Shown in pieces: positions 12,776-24,019 of a stretch of 64,000 nt of DNA. The notes beneath the pieces are model-generated. The model saw only the letters and a list, made by a program, of their open reading frames with translations. It was not told where the DNA came from and did not search any database. Both the position numbers and the translations under genes were made by a program. The stretch is from NCBI GenBank assembly GCA_964017045.1, contig OZ024810.1:10347562-10411561 (forward strand), written 5' to 3'. This DNA is from Omphiscola glabra. Taxonomy: Eukaryota; Mollusca; Gastropoda; Lymnaeidae. Each line of letters opens with the position of its first letter. The first letter of the stretch is position 1.

Positions 12776-13141
12776 CCTTTATTGTAATTTATGGGTGTTG
12801 GTGTCGGCACGGCCGTGCGAAGGAGGGAGGTGGAGTAAGCACTCACCTCAGGTGCTGACATCGGGGGGCGTCAAAATCATCCTCGGATGGGACCTTTATA
12901 GTGAATTAAACGATAAAATGACAAAGATACGGGACACCTTCATCTTTTTTTTTTTTTTTAATTTTACTGATCCGCCAAGGGGGTCAATTTTTGTCTATAT
13001 AATGGTGGGCGTCATTTTCAGACGTTCGCTCTGCCATGGGTTCTGATTTTCTTCTAGACAGGGAGCGGGTCTAAGGACAGGAGTGGGGAGGAAGTGGAAA
13101 TTAAAAGGAAAAATAAATTACACTAATGAACTTTATAATCT

Positions 13142-13470
13142 AGTGCTCCGCAACCTTTTTCCTCCTACGGCACACCTAGACCTTCCCCAGAATTTTGCGG
13201 CACAACAAGACCCTCCCCAGAATTTCGCGGCACACCTAGACCGAGCCGAGAATTTCGCGACAGAATTTTATTGCAGAAAATGGCTTCGGATCCTGTTCTA
13301 TTGACCGAATATCTAGAAAAATCTAATGTTCTCATCTTCTTTGTGATGGTAACGGGTCTTTGTGATGGGATGGGTCTTTGTGATGGTACCTGATAATTGT
13401 GATGGTACCGGGTTTTTGTGGTGGCACCGGGTTTTTGTTATGGCGCCGGGTTTTTTTGTGATGGTACCAA
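13142..13470. repeat. 30-bp repeat followed by ~17-bp repeat
   Basis: Three copies of a roughly 30-bp unit (CCCCAGAATTTCGCGGCACA) at 13175-13265 follow a hAT-end-like word (AGTGCTCCGCAACCTTTTTC) at 13144. About eight imperfect copies of TTTGTGATGGTACCGGG run from 13340 to 13470. Confidence 0.7.
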
Positions 13471-13549
13471 GTGATGATGTTATTTGGTGTGTTTCCTTAA
13501 ATTCTTTGGCGTGACTGGTGTTTTCCAAAAGTCGAAATTTTTGTTTGAT

Positions 13550-14090
13550 CCAGTTTCAATTGTCGGAGTCTGGTAAAAATTGTCCTCTGATCTTAATTAA
13601 TTTTTTTTTAACGAATTGAATAGAACAATCGAGGCAACCATACATGCAATTTAGGCAGCAGCGGTGGTCATCTTAGAGGAGCCTGTGTTGGTCAGTCAGG
13701 CAAAGACTGAATATAACGATTTCCACACACTCATATTGGAGCTAGAGCCTTATAATCTTGCCCTTTTGTCGTTACATCAAACCATCTTTTGAAAATTTTT
13801 GAATCCACATCAGACCCATCCATGCGGACATTAACACAATTAAATCTTTGAATGCCGTAAGTTTGGAAGCGGATACCTGTGATCTATGCTCACTTTTTGA
13901 TTGCCTCATCAATCTGGAGTGAGGCAGAGTTTTTTTGTTTTTTGTTTTTCTCATTTGTTTAAGTTTAACATTATCAGGCAGAAGTATTTCAATGGCATGA
14001 TTTACGTACAAGCTGGTTTAATAAAGGTTTTACAGTAGTGTGCTTTTCTTACATGTAATTTAACTGTACGATACGTTAACTAGCTTTTGA
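13550..14090. other. gene-free interval
   Basis: AT-rich and without recognised genes. The minus frame 13772-14011 has no identifiable domain. Confidence 0.45.
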
Positions 14091-14093
14091 AAC

Positions 14094-14225
14094 TATGACA
14101 GGGGCACTATATGACCGGGGCACTATATGATTGGGGCACTATATGATTGGGGCACTAAATGACAGGGACACTATATGACGGGGCACTATATGACAGGAGT
14201 ACTATATGATAGCGGCACTTTATGA
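14094..14225. repeat. 16-17-bp minisatellite
   Basis: About eight copies of GACAGGGGCACTATAT with small length changes. Confidence 0.88.
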
Positions 14226-14511
14226 CAAGGGAAGTATTTTTGAAGCCGCTTAAAATTTTGAATTTAAAAAAACCGCTTAGAAAAATGATTACCTTTAATT
14301 TGTAAGCAACATTTTGTTTTAAAAAAAATAGATAATGAATCAGTTTGAATGTTTGAATTTCCTCGTTACATTTGTGTGTGCTCATAGTCTGTGATGTTTG
14401 CCTAGGGAAGTAGCTTGGTAGTAGGGCTAGTCACTGTTCCACTTATCAATACCATTTTATTGAAACTACAGCTCTCAATGAGCACGACGAGCTTTATTCT
14501 CTTCATCCAAT

Positions 14512-14690
14512 TATGCCGCGCGACACCTGGCATCATCTCGCGGCACACCTGGCAGCGTCTCGCGGCACACCTGGCAGCATCTCGCGGCACACCTTTAAGC
14601 CTCTTCGCGGCACACCTGGCAGCGTCTTGCGGCACACCTGGTAGCGTCTAGCGGCACACCTGGCAGCATCTGTGCCGCGGCAGACCGGTC
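14512..14690. repeat. 22-bp minisatellite (CGCGGCACACCT core)
   Basis: About seven copies of a 22-bp unit that contains CACCTGGCAGCATCTCGCGG. The CGCGGCACACCT core is also present in the 30-bp repeat at 13.2 kb, so both arrays may have grown from the same kind of transposon end. Confidence 0.85.
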
Positions 14691-15319
14691 GCGGAGCTCT
14701 TCTTTATACAGCCGCATGGAATGTTAGGTAGCAGGGCGTGGCATTAAACAGGAAGTGAGTAGCAAGACGTTGTTCGTTTCTTTTGCAACGTTTGACCAAG
14801 TTTTCTTCAAACTTTACTATTTTTTAATTTAAAAAAGTAAAGGTTCGTTAATGTAAGGCCATAGATCAATAACTGCACTGACTAAAGCCTCATTTCGATA
14901 TTTACGATATTTTCACGCAGATGCTTGCTTCTGCTCTTAAAGGGTACCCTGGACATTAATTAGGTTAGGTTACATCCCAATGAGCGCTAACTCCATCGGA
15001 CCAAAGACTCGAACGGGACGAATTATGCCAGCTTTTATCCTATTCGATTTCGGGGTCTTTTAGCTCCAGCCCCCTGGACAAATATGGCGTCTTTTGTGGC
15101 CGTCTGCTCCGGTCGACCAGATGACCATTAGTTGTGTTGATATGATTCGTTAACCTCCTGGCCTGTCCGGGACATAACTCAACTTCCTCGCACCTTTAGC
15201 ATGTGTCTAGGTGTCTGGCCCTTCATGTACATATATTAATTGGATACTGACACCCAGCCTGAGCAGTTAGATGAAAAGGGGAACATTTGAAATATCACAC
15301 TGCCCTATGACATATTCCC

Positions 15320-15450
15320 GTGAAGATTGAAATAAACCTGTACAGATTGAAACATGCCTGTAGAGATTGAAATATACTATACATATTGAAATATACAAGT
15401 ACAGATTGAAATATACCAGTACAGATTGAAATATACCTGTAAAGATTAAC
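15320..15450. repeat. ~19-bp minisatellite
   Basis: About six copies of ACAGATTGAAATATACCTGT, with slightly variable unit length. Confidence 0.85.
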
Positions 15451-15544
15451 ATATTGGCATCTACTAATATTGACTGCACTAAGAGATCAGGCTTAGTGGC
15501 TGAAATAGTACGTCTGAATTACGACGAAAATAAGTATACCTTAA

Positions 15545-15975
15545 GCTGGGCCAATAGACCTACAGCTGAGACAATAGACTTACAGATGAACCACTAGACT
15601 TACAGCTGGGTCTCTAGACCTATAGTTGGGCCACTAGACCTACTTCTGGGCCACTAAACCCACAGCAGGGCCAGTAGACCTACAGATGTGCCAATAAACT
15701 TACAGCTGGGCCACTAGACCTACAGCTGGGCCAATAGACCTAAAGCTGGGCCACTATACCCACAGCTGGGCCAATAGACCTACAGCTGGGCCAATAGACT
15801 TACAGCTGTGTCTCTAGACCTATAGTTGGGCCACTAGACCAACTTCTGGGCCACTAAACCCACAGCCGGGCCAGTAGACCTACAGATGTGCCAATAAACT
15901 TACAGCTGGGCCACTAGACCTACAGCTGGGCCAATAGACTTAAAGCTGGGCCACTAGACCCACAGCTCGTCCATT
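15545..15975. repeat. 20-bp minisatellite with 200-bp higher-order repeat
   Basis: About 21 copies of CTGGGCCACTAGACCTACAG. A rare variant unit with TCTCTAGACCTATAGTTGGG occurs at 15611 and again at 15811. The variant string after it also matches, giving a higher-order unit of ten monomers (200 bp). Confidence 0.92.
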
Positions 15976-16564
15976 CGCCTTGTGGGGGTGGTGGTTGAAT
16001 CAAACAATGCGGTGAGTGCACACCAAGCCTCTCACTTGACTGATTGGAAACGGCTGTAGACTCGCCATTACAACATACTTTCTTTCATACCTAGATGAGT
16101 GTATTGATTGATGATCTACATAATCTATTCATGGATGTTAATAAATTCCCGGTTCCGCTACAGGCCAAGGTTCAACAGTTTTATAGTATCGTAGTTGAAC
16201 ATTTCTATTATAGACACATTTTTTTCTCTCTCAACCTCTGTGTGTTCCTACCCCCCCCCCCCCCCAAACCCCACACTTTTTTCTCCACACTGCTGAAACG
16301 ACCGCATCCGGAGTTAAGAGCAATCTAACCTTGAACCGAAATCTCCCAGATGGTGTACACCTGATGTGAGGCACTGGATCACTTGCGCAACTCGCCTTAG
16401 ATTTGTATTCACCCTCGACTGGCCGCTTGACCATCTTAAACTCATACATTTGAGTGGCCCTAATTTGGGCCTCAGCTATTGACCGGGGGACGTCTCCAAA
16501 ATGACCACCCGGTCAGTGTGCTGGGTGGAGTGGCCAGTTTTGTTTCGCTTTTTCTTGGTGACAT

Positions 16565-17120
16565 TTTGGGGGCAGGGGGTCAGTATACCATCGGGTAGGG
16601 GGTCAGTATACCATAGGGTAAGGGGTCAGTATACCATCGATAGGGAGTCAGAATACCATCGGGCAGAGGGTCAGTATTCGGGTAGGGAGTCAGTATACGA
16701 TCGGGCAGGGGGTCAGTATACTATCGGGTAGGGGGTCAGTATACCATCGGGCAGGGGGTCAGTATACCATCGAGTAGGGAGTCAGTATACCATCGGGCAG
16801 AGGGTCAGTATACCATCGGAGAGGGGGTCAGTATACCATAGGGCAGGGGGTCAGTATACCATCGAGTAGGGAGTCAGTATACCATCGGGCAGAGGGTCAG
16901 TATTCGGGTAGGGGGTCAGTATACCATCGGGCAGGGGGTCATTATACCATCGGGTAGGGAGTCAGTATACCATCGGGCAGGGGGTCAGTATACCATCTGG
17001 TAGGGGGTCAGTATACCATCGGGCAGGGGGTCAGTATACCATCGGGTAGGGAGTCAGTATACCATCGGGTAGGGGGTCAGTATACCATAAGGCAGTGGCT
17101 CAGGATACCCTCAGGCAGGG
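16565..17120. repeat. 23-bp minisatellite
   Basis: About 23 copies of a 23-bp unit that contains GGGGGTCAGTATACCATCGG. Shortened units with AGGGTCAGTATTCGGGTAG occur near 16664 and 16890, which suggests block duplication. Confidence 0.92.
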
Positions 17121-17249
17121 TCGGATCCAGAAAAAAAAGCACAGGAGGGTCACATCAGCTCCAAAAAAATATATATATCCCATATCGTTAATTATTTTGA
17201 TATATACATGGTTAAATTTGTAAATGTTCTTGGATCAATTTTTTTAACT

Positions 17250-17675
17250 TGACATGGACGATGTCAGTCTGTTTATTGACATGGACGATGTCAGTCTGTT
17301 TATTGACATGGACGATGTCAGTCTGTTTATTGACATGGACGATGTCGGTCTGTTTATTGACATGGTCGATGTCAGTCTGTTTATTGAGATGGACGATGTC
17401 GGTCTGTTTATTGACATGGTCGATGTCAGTCTGTTTATTGACATGGACGATGTCAGTCTGTTTATTGACATGGACGATGTCGGTCTGTTTATTGACATGC
17501 ACGATGTCGGTCTGTTTATTGACATGGACGATGTCAGTCAGTTTATTGACATGGACGATGTCGGTCTGTTTATTGACATGGACGATGTCGGTCTGTTTAT
17601 TGACATGGACGATGTCAGTCTGTTTATTGACGTGGACGATGTCGGTCAGTTTATTGACATGGTCGATGTCAGTCT
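17250..17675. repeat. 27-bp minisatellite
   Basis: About 16 copies of a 27-bp unit containing GACATGGACGATGTCAGTCT. Two plus and two minus frames stay open right across it because the unit is nine codons long. These frames start and end with the array, so they are not taken as genes. A GACATGG/CGATGTC near-palindrome lies in each unit. Confidence 0.94.
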
Positions 17676-17816
17676 TTCCCTCTCTACACGTTTTGTTTGT
17701 GCTGGACTTCTAAAAAGTTATTTTTGAATCAATTTTGCAACGTTTGAGAGAATCAACAATCGACAAACAGCTTAGTCTTGCGAGACGTTGTTATCTTGGA
17801 AAATTGCCCGATTATC

Positions 17817-18106
17817 CACACACACACACACACACACACACAATTACAAAAGGCATTAAATAGTGAAAGATATTTTACACACCTCCAGCACCAAATGGAG
17901 AGAAAATCGACGCATTCCAGACTACTAATTTAAGCCTTTATAAAGGTAATTTAAGCCTTCATAAAGGTAATTTAAGATTTTATAAAGGTAATTTAAGCCT
18001 TTATAAAGGTAATTTAATGACTTTATAAAGCTAATTCAAGCATTTATAAAGATAATTTAAGCCTTTATGGAGGTAATTTAAGCCTTTATAAAGGTAATTT
18101 AAGGGG
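17817..18106. repeat. (CA)n and 21-bp minisatellite
   Basis: A (CA) run of about 13 dinucleotides at 17817-17842. From 17930 to 18106 there are about eight copies of TAATTTAAGCCTTTATAAAG, ending in a G-run. Confidence 0.9.
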
Positions 18107-18299
18107 GGGGGGTGGAATGGGACACGACAGCTTTGAAGAGGGAACTGAATATAAAAAGAGCATATTTATATATTAAAATTATTGCACCACGAAAAAAAAA
18201 ACTAATTTGAGAACCACTGGTGTAGTCACACTTATTTACTCAAACGGATTCAAGATAAAGTAAGGAAATGGAAACTTTTTTTAATATGCAATGTGCATT

Positions 18300-18435
18300 T
18301 CAAACAGTGCCCTTACTCAAACTGGCTTTACTCAAACAGTGCCCTTATTCAAACAGTGTCTTAATTCAGACAATGCCCTCACTCAGACAGTGCCCTCACT
18401 CAAACAGTGCCCTCACTCAAACAGTGCCCTCTATT
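18300..18435. repeat. 17-18-bp minisatellite
   Basis: About seven copies of CACTCAAACAGTGCCCT. Confidence 0.85.
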
Positions 18436-18611
18436 CATTATGGTACATATTTATTGAAATGCTACTTTAAAGGGTTTATTTTGGATCTTGTTTTGTGGGT
18501 CCTCGTGATTTTTTTCCCGTTGGTCCACAGTTCTGGTTGTGTCGGTCGGACCAACTTACACCACTTTTGGGGTGGGGGTGGGGGGAGAGTGGACACTCCC
18601 AGGTCTAATTA

Positions 18612-18920
18612 CTCCGACTATTTGGAGCAAATCTTGACCAGTGGGCCCGCTCCCTTCAACGCTGTGTCAGCCCCATTAATACGGAGCCACCCACATGGGG
18701 TTTTAAGGTGCCCCCCTTGGACGCTGCTGCCAGTAATGGCTTCCTGGCAATGCCGTCCACGAAAGACCGGGAGTTGGCCAGAAAATTGGCTAAATTTGTA
18801 GACCGTAACGATCATTTCATCACGGACTTTTCGCCCATGTTTCTTTGGCCAAACTGGCGCAGAGTTGCCAGAGTGGAACTTCGGCGTAGGGTAATCACTT
18901 TTTCGGCTCCGATATGAGAT
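18612..18920 (+). other. anonymous open frame, possible coding relic
   Basis: A plus-strand frame is open for about 100 codons, from a stop near 18607 to the stop at 18917. It has non-repetitive, mixed-composition codons (for example KDRELARKLAKFVDRNDHFI) in a region whose GC content is above its surroundings. A second plus frame and a minus frame are also open over parts of it. I recognise no domain and see no clear splice sites, so it could be a decayed exon or transposon fragment or chance. Confidence 0.25.
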
Positions 18921-18965
18921 GTAATATTCCGACTTCATGTGCGGATGCATATAGCCGCTAAGGAG

Positions 18966-19035
18966 TGACATACTGCTATGTGTGACATACTTCTATGTGT
19001 GACATACTGCTGTGAGTGACCTACTGCTGTTAGTG
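18966..19035. repeat. 17-bp repeat
   Basis: Four copies of GTGACATACTGCTATGT with decay to the right. Confidence 0.8.
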
Positions 19036-19325
19036 ACAACTACAAAGGAATTGAATAATTAATAAGACTTAAACAACAGTAACTGTCAGACAATATCACT
19101 CTTCTGGTTTTCAATATCATTACTTAGTATCCATAGTACGTCTCCCAGACGTGATTGTCAGCTGAATCCCACCCCCCCCAAACCACCACTCCCCACGAAC
19201 AAAAAAAATCCCACGGGAAGACTTCAGGCAACTGAACTTGTATGGTTGATTTTAAATTATGAAAAATATGTGTATGGCCTTTTGTGCGTTAAAATTATCA
19301 AAAAAATCGGAAATAATCTTTAATG

Positions 19326-20250
19326 AGAAAATGTTGTTGGACCATGTTATGTGGCCATGTTGTTGGACCATGTTATGTGACAATGTTGTTGGATCATGTT
19401 ATGAGGACATGTTGTTGGACCATGTTATGTGGTCATGTTGTTGGACCATGTTATGTGGCCATGTTGTTGGGCCATGTTATGTGGCCATGTTGTTGGACCA
19501 TGTTATGTGACAATGTTGTTGGACCATGTTATGTGGCCATGTTGTTTGACCATGTTATGTGACAATGTTGTTGGAACATGTTATGTGGCAATGTTGTTGG
19601 ACCATGTTATGTGGCAATGTTGTTGGTTCATTTTATGTGGCCATGTTGTTGGATAATGCTATATGGCCATGTTGTTGGACCATGTTATATGGCAATGTTG
19701 TTGGACCATGTTATGTGGCAATGTTGTTGGACCATGTTATGTGGCAATGTTGTTGGACCATGTTATGTGGCCATGTTGTTGGACCATGTTATGTGGCCAT
19801 GTTGTTGGACCATGTTATGTGGCCACGTTGTTGGACCATGTTATGTGGCCATGTTGTTGGACCATGTTATGTGGCCATGTTGTTGGACCATGTTATGTGA
19901 CAATGTTGTTGGACCATGTTATGTGGCCATGTTGTTGGACCATGTTATGTGGTAATGTTGTTGGTTCATTTTATGTGACCATGTTGTTGGATAATGCTAT
20001 GTGGCAGTGTTGTTGGACCATGTTATATGGCCATGTTGTTGGACCATGTTATGTGGCAATGTTGTTGGACCATGCTATATGGCCATGTTGTTGGACCATG
20101 CTATATGGCCATGTTGTTGGACCATGTTATATGGCCACGTTGTTGGACCATGTTATATGGCCATGTTGTTGGACCATGTTATGTGGCAATGTTGTTGGAC
20201 CATGCTATATGGCCATGTTGTTGGACCATGCTATGTGGCCATGTTGTGTG
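19326..20250. repeat. 26-bp minisatellite with 338-bp higher-order repeat
   Basis: About 35 copies of a 26-bp unit (TTGTTGGACCATGTTATGTG plus six bases). A variant pair (TTGGTTCATTTTATG followed by GGATAATGCTAT) appears at 19623 and 19961, exactly 338 bp or 13 monomers apart. All plus frames are open because stop codons are rare in the unit; none is a gene. The array ends about 470 bp upstream of the CCK start codon. Confidence 0.93.
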
Positions 20251-20315
20251 TATAAAGAAATCTATTAAATAATCAAAAGTTGCTTAACTATAGGGACGCA
20301 CATCTATTTAATCGA

Positions 20316-20321
20316 TATAAA
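20316..20321 (+). promoter_or_regulatory. candidate TATA box of the CCK gene
   Basis: TATAAA lies about 400 bp upstream of the CCK start codon. It would imply a 5' UTR of about 370 nt. A good splice acceptor (TTCGTTTCAG, ending 20370) is an alternative explanation: the 5' UTR may be spliced from an exon further upstream. Several upstream ATGs lie in the interval. Confidence 0.35.
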
Positions 20322-20720
20322 TTTTATTGAGCATTCCACCTATGACTATCAGCTGTATTTTTCGTTTCAGACCATTCTCATCCACAATCCTAATCCACAA
20401 TCCCGTTCCGAAAATCCTCATCCACCACGTTCGATTTCTTAAGGGAAGGAAAGAAAGCAGCTTTCTCCAATCTCAACACATCGCTGACCTAGTAGATCAT
20501 TGCAGGGAACAAACCAGACATCACTGATTATATCGGACGTTAGAAGGGAAAAAAGCACTCCTGTGAAATCCATTGTCTAGCAATCATCTGAATTCAGAAG
20601 GACAGCCAAATCACAGGACACACGCCGCGGGAGACACGACTCAGTAGAACAGAGACAAAACACATAGGAAGACTTTTCTTCAAGTCCATTTAGACACCAG
20701 AACTTGAAGTATATACCATA

Positions 20721-21158
20721 ATGGAAGCACACGTTTTGGGTGTTGTCATCGTACTCATCTGCGCATGCGCAACGTTCGCCGCGCCGGCAAACAGCAGGCG
20801 CGAGGACCTCTCCCACCTGGTCACGCTCCTGGGGAAGCTGAAGAGCATCGAGAGGAACCAACAGACCCGGGCGGCATCGAGTATAAACAGTGTCAGGGGC
20901 GCGTCCGATTTCCAGGAATCTGCGGACTCGGAACCGGCCAGCGCCCAGGACGCGGATGCGCTCCCCAAGGGATTCGCCGTCAGGCCCAACGGCCCGGTCA
21001 ACAAGAGGCAGGGCGGCTGGTCCTACGACTACGGCCTGGGAGGAGGCAGGTTCGGCAAGAGGAACTACGGCGATTACGGTATCGGCGGCGGCAGATTCGG
21101 CCGGGATGTCGATCACGTGGACCTGTCCGACACCAACGACGCAGACTTTTTGTCATAG
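20721..21158 (+). CDS. CCK: cholecystokinin/sulfakinin-type neuropeptide precursor
   Basis: This 145-residue secreted prohormone has a signal peptide at residues 1-20 (hydrophobic VVIVLICACATFA, cleavage near Ala20/Ala21). A spacer follows to a Lys95-Arg96 site. Peptide 1 is QGGWSYDYGLGGGRF (97-111) with an amidation Gly112 and Lys113-Arg114. Peptide 2 is NYGDYGIGGGRF (115-126) with Gly127 and a single Arg128. A 17-residue acidic tail (129-145) ends the protein. The SYDYGLGGGRF-amide ending, with Tyr next to Asp, is the hallmark of lophotrochozoan CCK/sulfakinin peptides; Tyr102, Tyr104 and Tyr119 are sulfation candidates and Gln97 could cyclise to pyroglutamate. In other animals the family regulates feeding and gut function through a G-protein-coupled receptor. 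The CDS is a single GC-rich exon in AT-rich DNA. ATG 20721 is the only start that gives the signal peptide (A at -3). The single-Arg second site is unusual next to the dibasic first two. Confidence 0.93.
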   Translation: MEAHVLGVVIVLICACATFAAPANSRREDLSHLVTLLGKLKSIERNQQTRAASSINSVRGASDFQESADSEPASAQDADALPKGFAVRPNGPVNKRQGGWSYDYGLGGGRFGKRNYGDYGIGGGRFGRDVDHVDLSDTNDADFLS

Positions 21159-21242
21159 GGCGCGCGCTGTCGTTGGGATCAGCGGCGCAGAAGAAGGCGT
21201 GGCTCGTGTGGTTTGATCCAATCAAAGGAATTGTTCGAGAAT

Positions 21243-21252
21243 AATAAATAAA
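21243..21252 (+). terminator. tandem poly(A) signals of the CCK gene
   Basis: Two overlapping AATAAA hexamers lie 85-94 nt after the stop codon. They define a short 3' UTR. Confidence 0.75.
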
Positions 21253-21324
21253 ACAAGGTTTAGAATTTTGGGGATAGCGTTGTATTATTGAGTTGTGTTT
21301 GTTTGTTGGTGACGTTTATTTATG

Positions 21325-21372
21325 TGTGTGTGTTTGCATGTGTGTGTGTGTGTGTGTGTGTGTGTTTGTGTT
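21325..21372. repeat. (GT)n microsatellite
   Basis: An interrupted GT run of roughly 20 dinucleotides just downstream of the CCK gene. Confidence 0.9.
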
Positions 21373-22430
21373 CACGCGAGCGTGCGTGTTTTAAAATCAC
21401 TCAACCGTGCCTAACATGCCTTTGGATCCATTGCAAGGTTACATTGTGTAATTTAGCCACAACTAATCATTTACATTTTCCTGCCAAAGACAATAAAGGA
21501 ATCGAACAAGTTGAGGCGACAACAATTGACACGTTTGCGTCTATTGCCTCCTGCCTTCCAACCCTTCCAGTTCATAACACCATCGCTGAGTAGCCCTTGC
21601 AACCAGTGAAATATCCCCTTTAAAACCATGCACACTTACATCGCGAACACCTCCAAAACATAGGAGCCAGAATGATCAACAAATTGATCGTGGACCCTCA
21701 AAATATAGAAGAAGAATAGCGTTTTTTTTTTAAATTTAAAAATAAAACATCTATAGTTTTAAAAATTACTATATTCTTTAGAAGCCAAGATATTGTGACA
21801 CAAAAGAAAGGTATTCAAATTATTATTATTATTACTTTTAACACGTGGCTGCTATAGCTATGCGCCGTTAACAAGCACGCACGAACACGTTCAGTGGAAA
21901 CTACTTTCAATACCGTGTACTATATAGTTTGGGGGCATACTGTATACAATTGAAAATTAATTTTAAAAATAATAAAAATGTATCGAAATTTCCATAGCAT
22001 TCCACAGAGTAGGTGCCCGGCAAGGTAAGGAATCGGTTGAATTTATGTGCTTACTTGTACAATACTTTAGAGGCTTAGAAAGTAGTCTGCTTGAATGAAA
22101 ATTTATAATTAACTTTCCTGTTCAAATGACATTATTTGCTGGCAAAATGTACTTTTCATTCGCAAACTACTGTGGCTATTTGTAAAAAAAACAAAAAGAA
22201 TAAAAAAAAAAAAAAATAGTAAGTCTATTAAAGGTTTGGCCTGTCTGTAGAGTCAAAGGGAAGGCAATTAATTCGTACATAAGAATTCATTCATAATTTT
22301 ACATTGTTCAAACCATGAATTGAAAATGTTAATAAAAGGAAAGATCGAAAGAATTCTAAAAACATTTGGCATACCCTCTTATACTCAAGGAGAACGGTGA
22401 TTTGGTCTTGGAAGACTCCGAAACCACAAG
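21373..22430. other. AT-rich gene-free interval
   Basis: No gene recognised. It holds A-runs (22190-22216), an (ATT)n patch at 21820 and no array. Confidence 0.5.
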
Positions 22431-22434
22431 GCCC

Positions 22435-23390
22435 CAGCTAGATGTCGTTTTGGACTTTAAGCTGGATCCCAATCAGCAGATCCCAGGAAGAAGTCGTTAT
22501 GGACTTTAAGCTGGATCCCAATCATCAGATCCCAAGCTAGATGTCGTTATGCACTTTAAACTGGATCCCAATCAGCAGATCCCCAGGTAGAAGTCGTTAT
22601 GGACGATAAGCTGGATCCCAATCAGCAGATCCCCAGCTAGAAGTCGTTATGGACTTTAAACTGGATCCCAATCAGCAGATCCCCAGCTAGAAGTCGTTAT
22701 GGACTTTAAGCTGGATCCCAATCAGCAGATCCCCAGGTAGAAGTCGTTATGGACTTTAAGCTGGATCCCAATCAGCAGATCCCCAGCTAGAAGTCGTTAT
22801 GGACTTTAAGCTGGATCCCAATCATCAGATCCCCAGCTAGATGTCGTTATGGACGATAAGCTGGATCCCAATCAGCAGATCCCCAGCTAGAAGTCGTTAT
22901 GGACGATAAGCTGGATCCCAATCAGCAGATCCCCAGCTAGAAGTCGTTATGGACGTTAAGCTGGATCCCAATCAGCAGATCCCCAGCTAGAAGTCGTTAT
23001 GGGCGATAAGGTGGGTCCCAATCAGCAGATCCCCAGCTAGAAGTCGTTATGGACGATAAGCTGGATCCCAATCAGCAGATCCCCAGCTAGAAGTCGTTAT
23101 GGGCGATAAGCTGGGTCCCAATCAGCAGATCCCCAGCTAGAAGTCGTTATGGCCGATAAGCTGGGTCCCAATCAGCAGATCCCCAGCTAGAAGTCGTTAT
23201 GGACGATAAGCTGGATCCCAATCAGCAGATCCCCAGCTAGAAGTCGTTATGGCCGATAAGCTGGATCCCAATCAGCAGATCCCCAGCTAGAAGTCGTTAT
23301 GGACGATAAGCTGGATCCCAATCAGCAGATCCCCAGCTAGAAGTCGTTATGGACGATAAGCTGGATCCCAATCAGCAGATCCCCAGCTCT
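22435..23390. repeat. 50-bp minisatellite
   Basis: About 19 copies of a 50-bp unit: AAGTCGTTATGGACGATAAG followed by CTGGATCCCAATCAGCAGAT and CCCCAGCTAG. AAGTCGTTAT recurs at 23041, 23091, 23141 and so on. The left copies carry ACTTTAAG where the right copies carry ACGATAAG, so the array has a left-to-right variant gradient. It stops abruptly at CCCCAGCT. Confidence 0.95.
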
Positions 23391-23870
23391 CGCGCGGGGA
23401 AACCCTTGGGGGTCCGTGAAATGGTTTGTTTAAACGCGTCTTTGAGATGCATTGCCTTTGCTATTTTGTGATGTGCATGTAACAAAGGTTATTCTAAGTG
23501 AAGGGGGCTTCTACCCTTAATCTGACGAGCAAAGGGGCCGTTGAACGAAAAAGACGAGGAACACCGCATACAAGTTTGAACTCTGAACTTAAAAATTATT
23601 CAAAATTTGCAAATCAAGTCCTCTAAAACAAAACAAGAAAACAACAACAAAAAAACACCAAAAAAAAAAACAACATGATTCGTGTTTCTGTCGGACGTCA
23701 GAGGTCGTATGTAATTGCCGCTGACTCGTATCGCAACAGCGACCTGTTCATCAAAAACTGTTTGGAGCCAATGACATCGCAGTGCTTTAAATAGTAACAA
23801 AACAGTTATATGTGTTCAACTGATGACGTGTAAGTCATCTACACCTGTCTCTACTTATAATTATCTGGGT

Positions 23871-24019
23871 TATCGGTTCTCAATATGTGGGTCGCGACCC
23901 CTTTGGGGGTCGAACGACCCTTTTACAGGGGTCGCCTAAGACCATCTGAAAACATATATGCTCCACAACATGAGGACTGTATTAAAGGGTCGCGGCATTA
24001 GGAAGGTTGAGAACCACTG
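23871..24019 (+). mobile_element. SPIN-like hAT miniature element, copy 1
   Basis: A 149-bp non-autonomous element. The left end CGGTTCTCAA...GTGGGTCGCGACCCC and the right end AGGTTGAGAACCACTG form imperfect terminal inverted repeats. The inside keeps GGGGTCGAACGACCC and AAAGGGTCGCGGCATTAGGA, which I recognise as the non-autonomous SPIN (Space Invader) hAT consensus. The flanking 8-mers ATCTGGGT (23863-23870) and GTCTAGGT (24020-24027) match at 6 of 8 positions, as expected for an aged hAT target duplication. Confidence 0.85.

Noticed and set aside
17249..17727. Long frames on both strands repeating DDVSLFIDM and MSINRLTSS
   Set aside because: Four frames are open over the same 27-bp array; the product is dictated by a period of nine codons.
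20721..21158. FMRFamide- or SCP-type neuropeptide gene
   Set aside because: The amidated ends are GGGRF after YDYGL/GDYGI, which fits the CCK/sulfakinin family and not FMRFamide or small cardioactive peptides.
22435..23390. CRISPR-like array
   Set aside because: The units are contiguous with no unique spacers between repeats, and the context is clearly eukaryotic. The same applies to all other arrays here.
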